Made by a program: the position numbers and the translations under genes
Part shown: piece after piece, positions 7,545 to 15,348 of the stretch
Numbering within the stretch: position 1 is the stretch's first letter
Layout: each line of letters starts with the position of its first letter
Notes under the pieces: generated by a model
Told to the model about the DNA's origin: nothing
The model's input: the letters and a program-made list of their open reading frames with translations, nothing else
Database searches by the model: none
Source: DASSKO01 sp035690425
GTDB taxonomy: Bacteria > Actinomycetota > Actinomycetes > Propionibacteriales > Nocardioidaceae
Direction of reading: 5' to 3'
NCBI GenBank assembly: GCA_035690425.1
Contig: DASSKO010000050.1
Location: 1-29,104 of the forward strand
Length of the DNA stretch: 29,104 bases

Positions 7545-8314
7545 CGCGCCAGCACCCCCAGCCGCTCCAGCAAGTCGACGACTGCCGGCGCGGCGGCCGG
7601 CCCCTCACCGAGCACCTCGACCGCACTCGGTTGCTCCGGCGGCAGCTTGAGTCGCACTCGGCCGGAGCCCGCCGGTTGCAGGCTTGGCGTGAGCGTCTCC
7701 ACCGGCGCCCGTTTGGCCTTCATCCGCCCCGGGATCGATGGGTAGCGCGGTGCGATGCCGCCTTCGGACACCGTGACCACCGCGGGCAGGTCGAGCTCGA
7801 AGACCTCCGGCCCGTCGGGGCCCTCACCGCGGGCGACCACCCGCGAGCCCACCACCTCGCAGGTGGCGATGCCGGTGACGACCGGCCGGTCGAGGGCATA
7901 GCCGAGTCGCACGCCCACCTGGAAGTCACCGGTGTCGGCGGCGTCGTTGCCCAGCAGCACCAGGCCGTAGTCGGTGCCGCCGGCCTGGTGGGCACGCACG
8001 ACCTCCGCGATCGCGGCGGCGACGTCGGCCGGACCGAAACGGTCCGGCTCGGCCTCCACCAGCACCGCACCGGTGCAGCCGAGGGCGATCGCGTTGCGGA
8101 GTTGCTCCACGGCGTCGGCCGTGCCCAGCGTCAGCACGGTCGCCTCGCCGCCGGTGGCCGACGCGACCTGGATCGCCAGCTCGACGGCGCACTCCTCGTG
8201 TGGGCTGACCGTGAAGCCGACGTGGCGGGCGTCGACCGACTGTCCGTCGTCGGTCAGCAGCACCTGCCCGGACGAATCCGGGACTCGCTTGATACAGACC
8301 AGCACGTTGACCAC
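7541..8314 (-). CDS. etfB: Electron transfer flavoprotein, beta subunit
   Basis: This 257-aa product begins VNVLVCIKRVPDSSGQVLLT, has HVGFTVSPHEECAVELAIQV, and contains the conserved LPAVVTVSEGG...PRYPSIPGRMKAKRAP stretch near residue 180-205. These are features of EtfB, which holds the structural AMP and contacts the dehydrogenase through its recognition loop (here around LGYALDRPVVTG to the SEGG region). It starts at GTG 8314, four bases after the stop of the upstream oxidoreductase, and its own stop overlaps the etfA start. The oxidoreductase-etfB-etfA order with near-zero spacing indicates one operon and equal production of the dehydrogenase and its electron acceptor. Only the partner dehydrogenase in this operon is an obvious client. 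Confidence 0.95.
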   Translation of the reverse strand: MVNVLVCIKRVPDSSGQVLLTDDGQSVDARHVGFTVSPHEECAVELAIQVASATGGEATVLTLGTADAVEQLRNAIALGCTGAVLVEAEPDRFGPADVAAAIAEVVRAHQAGGTDYGLVLLGNDAADTGDFQVGVRLGYALDRPVVTGIATCEVVGSRVVARGEGPDGPEVFELDLPAVVTVSEGGIAPRYPSIPGRMKAKRAPVETLTPSLQPAGSGRVRLKLPPEQPSAVEVLGEGPAAAPAVVDLLERLGVLAR

Positions 8315-8318
8315 GGCC

Positions 8319-10835
8319 TTACCCCCTGATCCGCTCGTTGCTCGGGTCGAACAATGGTGTGGCGTCCGCCGCGGCGACCGTGACGGGATAACGCTCCTGC
8401 AGGTAGTCGACGGCCAGCTCGGTGCCGACCACGGCCAGGTCGGGCGGCAGATAGCTCATCAGCACGTGCTTGCCCAGCGATGGGGCGGAGCCCGCCGACG
8501 TGACATAGGCGCGGTGACCGTGGCCGTCGACCAGCGGGTCGCCGTCCCGGGTGACGATCGGCTCCCCGCCGAGCATGTACCGGGGCGTCCCGTCGGCCGA
8601 GGTGTGGTCGTCCACCGTCAGCGAGCACAGCACGGCCGCCGGGTCCTCGACCCGCTGTTTGAGATAGGCGTCGCGACCGACGAAGTCGGCGTCCTTCACC
8701 TTGGGGCGCATCATCCCCGCCTCCACCAGGGTCCGCTCGGTGTCGAGCTCGGCACCGTGCGCGCGGTAACCCTTCTCGATCCGTCCGGTCGTGCCGTAGA
8801 CGCCGATGCCGACCGGCACCAGCCCGTGCGGAGCGCCCGCCTCGCGGACGAGGTCCCACAGCCGGGCGCCGGCCTCCATCGGGACGTAAAGCTCCCAGCC
8901 CAGCTCACCGACGTAGGAGATCCGCGACGCGAGAACCGACAGCGGCCCCACCTCGATGTCGCGGCAGGAGCCGAACCGGAACCCGTCGTGGCTGATGTCG
9001 TCGTCGGTGATCGACCCGAGGATGTCGCGTGCCCGCGGACCCCACAACCCCACGGTCGTGTACGCCGAGGTGCGGTCGACCACCTGCGCGCTGCCGTCGG
9101 TGGGAAGGTGGTCCATGAACCACTTGCGGTCGATGTTGCCGGTGGTCCCGCCGGTGACGACGCGGAAGTGCTGCTCGTCCAGGCGCATCACCGTCAGGTC
9201 GGCCCGGATGCCGCCGCGCTCGTCGAGCACCGGCGTGTAGACGACCCGCCCGGGGCGGACGTCGGCCTGGCCGACCACGGTGCGCTGCACGGCGGCCAAC
9301 GCGCCTGGCCCGACGATGTCGAAGATCGCGAAGGCGGAAAGGTCGATCATGCCGGCCCGCTCACGCATCGCGAGGTGCTCGGCGTTGATCACCGGCGACC
9401 ACCACCGGCTGTCCCACTCCGCCGGCCGTGGCATCACCGCGTCGCCGTACTCGCCGAGCAGGCTCTCGTTGCAGGAGTACCACATCGGGCGCTCCCACCC
9501 GACCGCCTCGAAGAACACCCCGCCGAGCTCACCTTGGCTGGCGTGCATCGGGGCCAGGCGCACGTTGCGGCTGCTCGCCCACTGCTCGCCGGGGTGCACG
9601 ATGCCGTAGGTCTTGTTGAACCCCTCGCCGGCACGCGCCTTGACGTGCTCGCGGGTGCGCTGGTGCGGGTAGAAGCGGGCGATGTCGGAGTGGTGCGCGT
9701 CGATCTCGGGGTTGCCGTCGGTCATCCACTCCGCCATCAGGCGGCCGACGCCCGGCCCCTCCTTGATCCACACGGCGGCGGCCGACCACAGCCCGGACAC
9801 CTCAGGCGTCTCCCCGAGGATCGGCGCACCGTCCGGTGTCAGCGAGAGCAGGCCGTTGATCGCATACCGGATCTCGACCTCGGGGTTGCCGAGTACGTCG
9901 GGCATCAGCTCCAGCGCCTGTTCGAGCTGGGGGTCGAAGTCGTCGGCGGTGAACGGCATCTCGGTCGGCGACAGCTTGGCCTGCTCGATCGACGGGATGT
10001 CGCCAGGGTCGGGCAGGATCGGGCGGTGCGCGTAGGAGCCGACCTCCATGTCGCCGCCGTGCTGGCGCTCGTAGCAGAAGGTGTCCATGTCGCGCACGAT
10101 CGGGAACGAGATCTCCCCGACGGTCTCGGCGAACTGCGGCACCGGCCCGACGCTGATCATCTGGTGCACCGCCGGTGTCAGCGGGATCGACGCCCCGGCC
10201 ATCGCGGCGATGCGCGGGCTCCACACACCACACACGACCACCACCGTCTCGGCCTCGATGTCACCGCCGGAGGTGCGCACCCGGCGGATCCGCCCGCCCT
10301 CGACGTCCAGGCCGACGACCTCGACCGTCGACACCACCTGCAACGCACCCAGCTCCTGGGCACGTTCGCGCATGATCGTGCCCGCACGCAGCGAGTCGAC
10401 CACTCCGACCGACGGGCTCCAGAAGGCACCGACGATCACCGACGGGTCGAGGAACGGCACCTTCTCCACGACCTGCTCCGGCGTCACCAGCTCGGCCTCG
10501 ATGCCCCACGCCTTGGCCGACGTCATCCGGCGGCGCAGCTCCTGCATCCGCTCCTCGGTGCGCGCGACCTCGAACCCGCCGGACTCGGTGAAGACGCCCA
10601 TCTCCTTGTACTGCCGGACGCTGTCGAGGGTCAGGTCGGTGATCTCGCGGGAGTGGTCCACGGGAAAGATGAAGTTGGAGGCATGACCGGTCGAGCCACC
10701 GGGGTTCGGCAACGGGCCCTTGTCGATCTGCACGATGTCGCGCCAGCCCAGTCTCGCCAGATGATGCACCAGGCTGTTGCCGACGATGCCCGCGCCGATC
10801 ACCACCACTCGTGCACTGCTCGGAACCGTGCCCAT
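8319..10835 (-). CDS. Dimethylglycine/sarcosine dehydrogenase-like flavoprotein (DAO + GcvT fusion)
   Basis: The 838-aa protein has two halves. Residues ~8-370 are a DAO-type FAD domain: VVVIGAGIVGNSLVHHLARL, then GGSTGHASNFIFP, where His51 sits where dimethylglycine dehydrogenase/oxidase link FAD covalently. A short FAO_M-type linker follows. Residues ~430-815 are a GcvT folate domain plus its C-terminal barrel (DLSAFAIFDIVGPGAL, YVGELGWELYVP, HGLVPVGIGVYGTTGRIEKG, YLKQRVEDP). Family enzymes oxidise an N-methyl group of dimethylglycine or sarcosine at FAD and hand the carbon to tetrahydrofolate as methylene-THF. Dehydrogenases use ETF, and etfBA follow directly, so a dehydrogenase is more likely than an oxidase. 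GAGGAG precedes ATG 10835. Other N-methyl amines remain possible substrates. Confidence 0.88.
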   Translation of the reverse strand: MGTVPSSARVVVIGAGIVGNSLVHHLARLGWRDIVQIDKGPLPNPGGSTGHASNFIFPVDHSREITDLTLDSVRQYKEMGVFTESGGFEVARTEERMQELRRRMTSAKAWGIEAELVTPEQVVEKVPFLDPSVIVGAFWSPSVGVVDSLRAGTIMRERAQELGALQVVSTVEVVGLDVEGGRIRRVRTSGGDIEAETVVVVCGVWSPRIAAMAGASIPLTPAVHQMISVGPVPQFAETVGEISFPIVRDMDTFCYERQHGGDMEVGSYAHRPILPDPGDIPSIEQAKLSPTEMPFTADDFDPQLEQALELMPDVLGNPEVEIRYAINGLLSLTPDGAPILGETPEVSGLWSAAAVWIKEGPGVGRLMAEWMTDGNPEIDAHHSDIARFYPHQRTREHVKARAGEGFNKTYGIVHPGEQWASSRNVRLAPMHASQGELGGVFFEAVGWERPMWYSCNESLLGEYGDAVMPRPAEWDSRWWSPVINAEHLAMRERAGMIDLSAFAIFDIVGPGALAAVQRTVVGQADVRPGRVVYTPVLDERGGIRADLTVMRLDEQHFRVVTGGTTGNIDRKWFMDHLPTDGSAQVVDRTSAYTTVGLWGPRARDILGSITDDDISHDGFRFGSCRDIEVGPLSVLASRISYVGELGWELYVPMEAGARLWDLVREAGAPHGLVPVGIGVYGTTGRIEKGYRAHGAELDTERTLVEAGMMRPKVKDADFVGRDAYLKQRVEDPAAVLCSLTVDDHTSADGTPRYMLGGEPIVTRDGDPLVDGHGHRAYVTSAGSAPSLGKHVLMSYLPPDLAVVGTELAVDYLQERYPVTVAAADATPLFDPSNERIRG

Positions 10836-10861
10836 ATGCCGCTCCTCGATCGATCACACCT

Positions 10862-10904
10862 GGCAACTGGTTGCCTATTACGCAACTCAATGCGTAGTAC
10901 GGAA
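10862..10904. promoter_or_regulatory. Candidate IclR operator cluster upstream of the dehydrogenase-etf operon
   Basis: The 124-bp gap before the dehydrogenase contains overlapping palindromes. GGCAAC/GTTGCC (10862-10867/10870-10875) is a perfect inverted repeat with a 2-base spacer. TTGCCTATTACGCAA (10871-10885) is a 15-bp palindrome with one mismatched pair. ATGCGTAGTACGGAA (10890-10904) is a degenerate second copy of the 15-mer. The half-site TTGCSTA recurs in the promoter of the adjacent iclR gene. That pairing suggests control of both by the same regulator. No protein-binding data are implied. Confidence 0.55.
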
Positions 10905-10959
10905 CATGTCCAGCATCGATCGCTCCCCCTGGAGGTGTCAAGCCCCCGCCTACATCCGG

Positions 10960-11733
10960 TCAGCGGGCCCCCCAGCCGAGTCGGTGGGACACCTCCGCGG
11001 CCGAGTCGACCAGCAGCGGAAGGACCACGGCCACTCGCTCGTCGTCGAGACGGAACGTCGGGCCGGACACGCTCATCGACGCGATCACATCTCCGTGTGC
11101 GTTGAGAATCGGTGCCGCGGCCGCGGTCAGCCCGATCTCGAGCTCGTCCGCAGCCAGCGCGTATCCGTCCGCACGCACGCGCTCGAGCTCGCGGCGCAGA
11201 GCCTTCTTGGTTGCGATCGTCCGTGCGGTGTAGGCGGGCATCGAGGTGACCGCACGATCGAGCTCGTCGCTGGTGAGACCACTGAGCAGCACCTTCCCGT
11301 TCGAGGTTGCGTGCAAGGGGATGTGCTGGCCGACCCAGTTGTGCGACTGCAAGGCCGACGACCCGGCGACCTGGTCGACATAGAGCGCCGACCGGTCCGA
11401 CAGCACGGCGATGTTGACCGTCTCCCCGGAGTCCGACGCGAGCCTGCGACATATCGGCCGCGCCTCCTGCACCACGTCGAGACGCGCCGTCGTCGCGCCT
11501 GCAAGTCGCAGAATCCCGACGCCGAGCCGGTACTTTCCGCGGTCTCCCGCCTGCTCGACGAGGCCGCGCATCTCCAGGGCGGCGACCAGGCGGAAGGCGG
11601 TGCTCTTGTGCACGCCGATCTGGTCAGCGATCTCGGTGACTCCGGCCTCCCCGCCGCGTGCGAGGATCTCCAGGATCGTGACCGCCCGGTCGACCGACTG
11701 CACCGTGCTGCTGGTCTCTGACGTAGCACCCAT
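10960..11733 (-). CDS. IclR-family transcriptional regulator (adjacent to dehydrogenase-etf operon)
   Basis: This ~257-aa regulator has the IclR layout: an N-terminal winged helix (~14-75; SVDRAVTILEILARGGEAGV, TEIADQIGVHKSTAFRLVAA) and a C-terminal effector domain (~90-255). The effector domain includes TVNIAVLSDRSALYVDQVAG, LHATSNGKVLLSGL, GYALAADELEIGLTAAAAP and VIASMSVSGPTFR. IclR proteins bind as dimers or tetramers and respond to small metabolites, repressing or activating neighbouring catabolic genes. It lies 124 bp upstream of the dehydrogenase on the same strand, so it may also be read through into the operon. ATG 11733 or GTG 11739 can start it; neither has a good ribosome site, so leaderless translation is possible. 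Palindromic half-sites at 11756-11791 point to autoregulation. Confidence 0.92.
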   Translation of the reverse strand: MGATSETSSTVQSVDRAVTILEILARGGEAGVTEIADQIGVHKSTAFRLVAALEMRGLVEQAGDRGKYRLGVGILRLAGATTARLDVVQEARPICRRLASDSGETVNIAVLSDRSALYVDQVAGSSALQSHNWVGQHIPLHATSNGKVLLSGLTSDELDRAVTSMPAYTARTIATKKALRRELERVRADGYALAADELEIGLTAAAAPILNAHGDVIASMSVSGPTFRLDDERVAVVLPLLVDSAAEVSHRLGWGAR

Positions 11734-11755
11734 GGCCACGATCTTAATCCAACCC

Positions 11756-11791
11756 GTTGCGTATCGCGGTCACGGTTTCTGATAGCGCAAC
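11756..11791. promoter_or_regulatory. Inverted half-sites in the iclR promoter
   Basis: GTTGCGTATC (11756-11765) and GATAGCGCAAC (11781-11791) form an inverted repeat (one extra base in the right arm) 17-23 bp upstream of the iclR start. They share the TTGCGTA core with the cluster at 10862-10904. The space also serves the divergent small membrane-protein gene at 11819, so one operator could control both directions. Confidence 0.55.
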
Positions 11792-11818
11792 GCAGCTCCG
11801 GACGCTACCATCGGGGAC

Positions 11819-12052
11819 ATGCACGACCCAGACGAGTGGGAGCTCCCGCTCACCGGCCACACCAGCTCCCTGCAGGGCATTCCGGGTGATGCGCAGCTCA
11901 TGGGTCTGGACCGCAACACCGAGGAAGGAGCTCTCGTCGCGATGGCCGGTTCGATGAACCGCAACAAGCGCTCGCACCGAGTCGTGGCATGGGTCGCCAT
12001 CGTGGCGCTCGCTGCGCCGGTGCTGTTCTCGGCGCTGGCACTCCTGCTCTGA
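11819..12052 (+). CDS. Small protein with one C-terminal membrane segment
   Basis: The 77-aa product has an acidic, polar N-terminal ~48 residues (MHDPDEWELPLTGHTSSLQG...), a basic patch (NRNKRSHR) and a final hydrophobic helix VVAWVAIVALAAPVLFSALA ending in leucines. This fits a single-span protein with a cytosolic N-terminus and the membrane segment at the very end. The basic patch before the helix fits the positive-inside rule. Third codon positions are mostly G/C. It is divergent from the first iclR gene and upstream of the second on the same strand, so it belongs physically to the island. No family is recognised. The ribosome site (CGGGGAC) is weak. A role as a regulator or chaperone of a membrane partner would be speculation. 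Confidence 0.6.
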   Translation: MHDPDEWELPLTGHTSSLQGIPGDAQLMGLDRNTEEGALVAMAGSMNRNKRSHRVVAWVAIVALAAPVLFSALALLL

Positions 12053-12174
12053 GCAACATTTCTACTTGCTGGTAACATGTCAGTCGGAGTACGACGTCCC
12101 GCAGCCTCGGCTCGAGCCGTAGCCATGGCGGAAGGTAGCCCTCGGTTCCCGTCTCGCGAATGAAGAGGCAGCGC

Positions 12175-12933
12175 ATGAGCAACGGCACGCAGTCCATCGA
12201 CCGGGCAGCCGAACTGCTGTCGCTGGTCGTCCGGGCCGACGGGCCGATCTCGTTCACCGAGCTCGTCGACAAAACCGGTCTGGCGCGGTCGACCGTCTCC
12301 CGGCTGCTGCAGGCGCTCGAACGCAACGGCATGCTCGAGCGCACCCACGACGGGCTGTTCCGCGGCGGTGCGCTCTTCACCCATTACGCCAACCGCCACG
12401 ACCGCGTGGAGTCCCTCGCCGCGGCCGCACAGCCGATGCTGGAGCGGATCGCGGAGGAGACGGACGAGACGGTCAACCTGGGCGTACCCCGCGGTGACAC
12501 CGTGGTGCACGCGGCCCAGATCGACTCGACGTTCATCCTCGGCGCGACCAGCTGGATCGATGTCGAGGTGCCACCACACTGCTCGGCCCTGGGCAAGGTG
12601 ATGTATGCCTTCGACGCCCTCAAGCTGCCCAGGGAACCGCTGGAGATCCGCACCGCGGCTACGGTGCAGAACCTCTCGGCGCTCAAGCGTCAGCTCAAGG
12701 CGGTGCGCCAGCAGGGCTACGCGGTCACGTGCGGCGAGTTCGAGGAAGGTCTCGACGCTCTCGCGGCTCCGGTGCGAGGCAGCAACGGACGTGTCCTCGC
12801 GGCTATCGGCGTCTCCGGCCCTGCGTTCCGGCTGGAGGAGTCGCTGACCGAAATCGGCGAGCTGCTGGTCTCCGAGTGCGACCGCCTCACCAGGATCCTT
12901 GCGCGTCGTGCGCGCACGGAGGCTGCGCACTAG
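12175..12933 (+). CDS. Second IclR-family transcriptional regulator
   Basis: The 252-aa protein starts MSNGTQSIDRAAELLSLVVR, followed by an HTH (FTELVDKTGLARSTVSRLLQ, ~25-55) and the IclR effector domain (ETVNLGVPRGDTVVHAAQID, LGKVMYAFDAL, GYAVTCGEFEEGLDALAAPV, VSGPAFRLEE). It is clearly a different subtype from the neighbouring IclR protein: the two match only in family motifs. ATG 12175 was chosen over 12160 because GAAGAGG lies at the right distance before it. It ends 25 bases before the convergent metF-like gene. I infer that it controls the divergent metF-like/dmdA-like pair, whose shared promoter carries an IclR-type palindrome at 13940-13959. Confidence 0.92.
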   Translation: MSNGTQSIDRAAELLSLVVRADGPISFTELVDKTGLARSTVSRLLQALERNGMLERTHDGLFRGGALFTHYANRHDRVESLAAAAQPMLERIAEETDETVNLGVPRGDTVVHAAQIDSTFILGATSWIDVEVPPHCSALGKVMYAFDALKLPREPLEIRTAATVQNLSALKRQLKAVRQQGYAVTCGEFEEGLDALAAPVRGSNGRVLAAIGVSGPAFRLEESLTEIGELLVSECDRLTRILARRARTEAAH

Positions 12934-12958
12934 ACCCTCGGGTGACCCTGGCCGGCGG

Positions 12959-13825
12959 TCAGCTCGCGATCACCGAGCCCCCGAGACGCTCGATCAGCTC
13001 CCGCCGCCACCGCTCGCACTGTGCCACCTGGTTGAAGGTGAACACGTGCAGTCCCTCCACCAGCGACTCCGGTCTCGCCAGGGTGGGGGCGAGCCGGTCG
13101 AGGAAGCGCTCGGGGCTGTACCCGCCCGGGGTGGCGATCCGCGCGAACACCGACTTGTTCTTGGCCAGGAACTTGGTCGACTCGCCGACACCGATCTTGG
13201 TCGCCATCGACACCAGCTTGGTCCGCTCCACGGGTCCAGCCATGCCGATCCACAACGGCATCGCCGTCCCCCGCCTGCGCATCCGCTCGATCCAGGTGGT
13301 GAGCACCGCCGGGTCGAAGCACAGGTTGCTCACGACGTGCGATGCATAGTCGCGCTTGTCCCACATCGCCTGGACCATGACGTCGTCGTCGATGAATGGA
13401 TGGGACTCCGGATATCCCGCCACGCCGACGTGACGGAACGGGTGGCCGATCGCACCAAGGTCTCGCAACAGGTCGAGCGAAGCCGGGTATTCACCGACCC
13501 CGGTGTTGGCGTCGCCGGCAGGGACGAAGACGCTGTCGACACCGAGCGCGACAAGTCGCTCGACGATCTCCTCCAGGTGCCCTCGGCCCCGGACCATGCG
13601 TGCCGCGAGGTGGGGAACGACGTGATACCCGTTCTTACAGAGCATCGCGGTCAGGTCGAGAGTCGCGTCCAGGCCCTTGCCGGGCGATGCGGTGACGGTA
13701 AGGGCCTTTCCGACCGGCACGTGCGCGAGCACGTTGTCGCCGACAGACGCGGTAGGCAGAACCTCATACCGCGCGGACTCGAGCAGGCCCCGGACCAGCG
13801 AGGACGTCCACCTGTTCTTCATCAC
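12959..13825 (-). CDS. Divergent MetF-family (methylenetetrahydrofolate reductase-like) enzyme
   Basis: The 288-aa sequence follows the MetF TIM-barrel pattern, with weak identity. SARYEVLPTASV carries a Glu (~20) where MetF has its 'FEFFPP' catalytic Glu. Then come GYHVVPHLAARMV, DSVFVPAGDANTGVGEYP (family 'R.GD' strand), VGVAGYPESHP, SNLCFDPAVLTTWIERMR (family 'TQ.fFD...f..f'), PLWIGMAGPVER and GLHVFTFNQV. MetF interconverts methylene-THF and methyl-THF with FAD and NAD(P)H. Beside a folate-dependent demethylase, the useful direction would be oxidation of methyl-THF to methylene-THF, as proposed for metF in DMSP demethylation clusters. Start is GTG 13825 or ATG 13822, with a weak GACGAG site. 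It is divergent from the dmdA-like gene with a 203-bp shared promoter region. Confidence 0.8.
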   Translation of the reverse strand: MMKNRWTSSLVRGLLESARYEVLPTASVGDNVLAHVPVGKALTVTASPGKGLDATLDLTAMLCKNGYHVVPHLAARMVRGRGHLEEIVERLVALGVDSVFVPAGDANTGVGEYPASLDLLRDLGAIGHPFRHVGVAGYPESHPFIDDDVMVQAMWDKRDYASHVVSNLCFDPAVLTTWIERMRRRGTAMPLWIGMAGPVERTKLVSMATKIGVGESTKFLAKNKSVFARIATPGGYSPERFLDRLAPTLARPESLVEGLHVFTFNQVAQCERWRRELIERLGGSVIAS

Positions 13826-13939
13826 CGAACTCGTCTCTGACGTACTCGATCGTGTGGCGGGCAGGGCCCCGCAGCTCCGGTCGCGGACCGTTTCGACGAA
13901 CCCCTTGCACGCGCCTCAAGCGTGATCTTACACTCATGA

Positions 13940-13959
13940 TATGGGAGTGCAGTTCCATA
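13940..13959. promoter_or_regulatory. Candidate IclR-type operator in the divergent metF-like/dmdA-like promoter
   Basis: The 20-mer TATGGGAGTGCAGTTCCATA is an imperfect palindrome: 16 of 20 positions are symmetric, with perfect TATGG/CCATA arms. TGGAA-type arms around a short spacer are known for several IclR-family operators. It sits near the middle of the 203-bp region between two divergent genes and differs from the TTGCSTA motif near the first iclR gene. This suggests it belongs to the second regulator. Confidence 0.55.
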
Positions 13960-14028
13960 GTGTGAAACAACGACGTGCAGGTGACGCCGCAGGATCTCGT
14001 CCACACCGGTGCAATTGAGGGAGCAACC

Positions 14029-15333
14029 ATGCACTACAACGTCCCATCGGTCGACCAGAGCGACCGGACCGTACCGATCAACCTCCGCCAGTCCGGCCCG
14101 ACACCGGTCGAGATGTTGATCGACACCCGCGTTCGCAAGTCGCCGTACTGGGAGCTGTCCTACCAGGCGGGATGCTGGCGCGCCCAGACCTACAACCGGA
14201 TGTACCACCCGCGCGGCTACGTCCGTCCCGAGGACGGCGGGATGATGGTCGAGTACGACGCACTGGTCAACCACGTCACGATGTGGAACGTCGCGGTAGA
14301 GCGCCAGATCCAGGTGAAGGGGCCGGATGCGGAGGCGTTCGTCAACTTCGTCATCACGCGCGACGCCGCGAAGATCCCCCCGATGCGGGCGCGGTACGTG
14401 ATCCTGTGCAACGAGGCCGGCGGCATCCTCAACGACCCGGTGCTGCTGCGCATCACCGAGGACGAGTTCTGGTTCAGCCTCTCCGACTCCGACCTGATGC
14501 TGTGGCTGCAGGGCGTCAACGTCGGCAAGCGATACGACGTCGAGATCAACGAGATCGACGTCGCCCCGGTACAGATCCAGGGCCCGAAGTCCGTCGACCT
14601 GATGGTCGACCTCGTCGGTCCGGCGGCGGCCGAGATCCCCTCCTACGGGCTGATGGCGTCGGCGGTCGGCGGCTGTGAGGTCGTCATCTCGCAAACCGGG
14701 TTCACCGGTGAGAAGGGCTACGAGATCTATCTGCGAGACGCGACCTTGTACGCCGAGCAGATGTGGAACGCCGTGCTGGAGGCCGGCAAGCGGCACAACC
14801 TGATGGTCGTCGCGCCGGCGCACCACCGGCGGATCGCAGCGGGCATTCTCTCCTGGGGTCAGGACATGGACGTCGAGACCCTTCCGTTCCAGGTCAATCT
14901 GGGTTACCAGGTCCCGCGCAAGAAGACGGCGGACTACATCGGGAAGCAGGCGCTGGAGACGGCACGCGAAGCGATCGAGGCCGGGTCGCCGCCCTACACC
15001 CACACCCTGGTGGGGTTGAAGCTGGGCGGTCAGCCGATCGACGACTACGCCCCGGACTTCTGGTTGATCAGTGCCGTGCGTGGCGGCGACCCGATCGGCT
15101 ACGTGACCTCGCCCTGGTACTCGCCGGAGCTGGCCACCAACATCGCGATGGGCTTCGTGCCGGTGAGCCTCACGACCCTCGGCACCGAGCTGTGGGTGCA
15201 CCTGCCCGAGGCGTACGCCCTGGCTCCGGGAGAGCCGGTCCGCGCGGAGGTCGTCGAGATGCCGTTCCGTCAGTCGGTGAACCCCAGCCAGCGGGAGCAG
15301 CTGAAGAGCCGGGGACTGGACGCGGCGATCTGA
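14029..15333 (+). CDS. GcvT-fold, DmdA-like tetrahydrofolate-dependent demethylase
   Basis: This 434-aa protein is a GCV_T domain (~50-300) plus C-terminal barrel (~325-425). Several stretches resemble the DMSP demethylase DmdA as I remember it: YNRMYHP (55-61), MWNVAVERQIQVKGPDA (85-101), GGILNDPVLLRITEDEFWFS (131-150) followed by LSDSDLMLWLQGV, then SQTGFTGEKGYEIYL. DmdA moves a methyl group from its substrate to tetrahydrofolate, giving methyl-THF. Related GcvT proteins demethylate methoxy-aromatics (LigM, DesA), so substrate cannot be assigned; no dmdBCD genes are present. GAGGGAG lies six bases before ATG 14029, so the upstream in-frame ATG-like start near 13975 is rejected. The divergent metF-like gene would regenerate methylene-THF. 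A strong hairpin follows the stop. Confidence 0.82.
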   Translation: MHYNVPSVDQSDRTVPINLRQSGPTPVEMLIDTRVRKSPYWELSYQAGCWRAQTYNRMYHPRGYVRPEDGGMMVEYDALVNHVTMWNVAVERQIQVKGPDAEAFVNFVITRDAAKIPPMRARYVILCNEAGGILNDPVLLRITEDEFWFSLSDSDLMLWLQGVNVGKRYDVEINEIDVAPVQIQGPKSVDLMVDLVGPAAAEIPSYGLMASAVGGCEVVISQTGFTGEKGYEIYLRDATLYAEQMWNAVLEAGKRHNLMVVAPAHHRRIAAGILSWGQDMDVETLPFQVNLGYQVPRKKTADYIGKQALETAREAIEAGSPPYTHTLVGLKLGGQPIDDYAPDFWLISAVRGGDPIGYVTSPWYSPELATNIAMGFVPVSLTTLGTELWVHLPEAYALAPGEPVRAEVVEMPFRQSVNPSQREQLKSRGLDAAI

Positions 15334-15348
15334 TCCGACCGGTGGGTG

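Noticed and set aside
7974..11105. Very long open frame on the plus strand opposite the dehydrogenase and etfB
   Set aside because: Composition is dominated by His, Arg, Asp and Val with no domain pattern; it mirrors the codon bias of the strongly supported minus-strand genes, a common artefact in GC-rich DNA.
13975..14028. Upstream start for the dmdA-like gene
   Set aside because: It has no ribosome site and adds non-conserved residues; GAGGGAG lies directly before ATG 14029.
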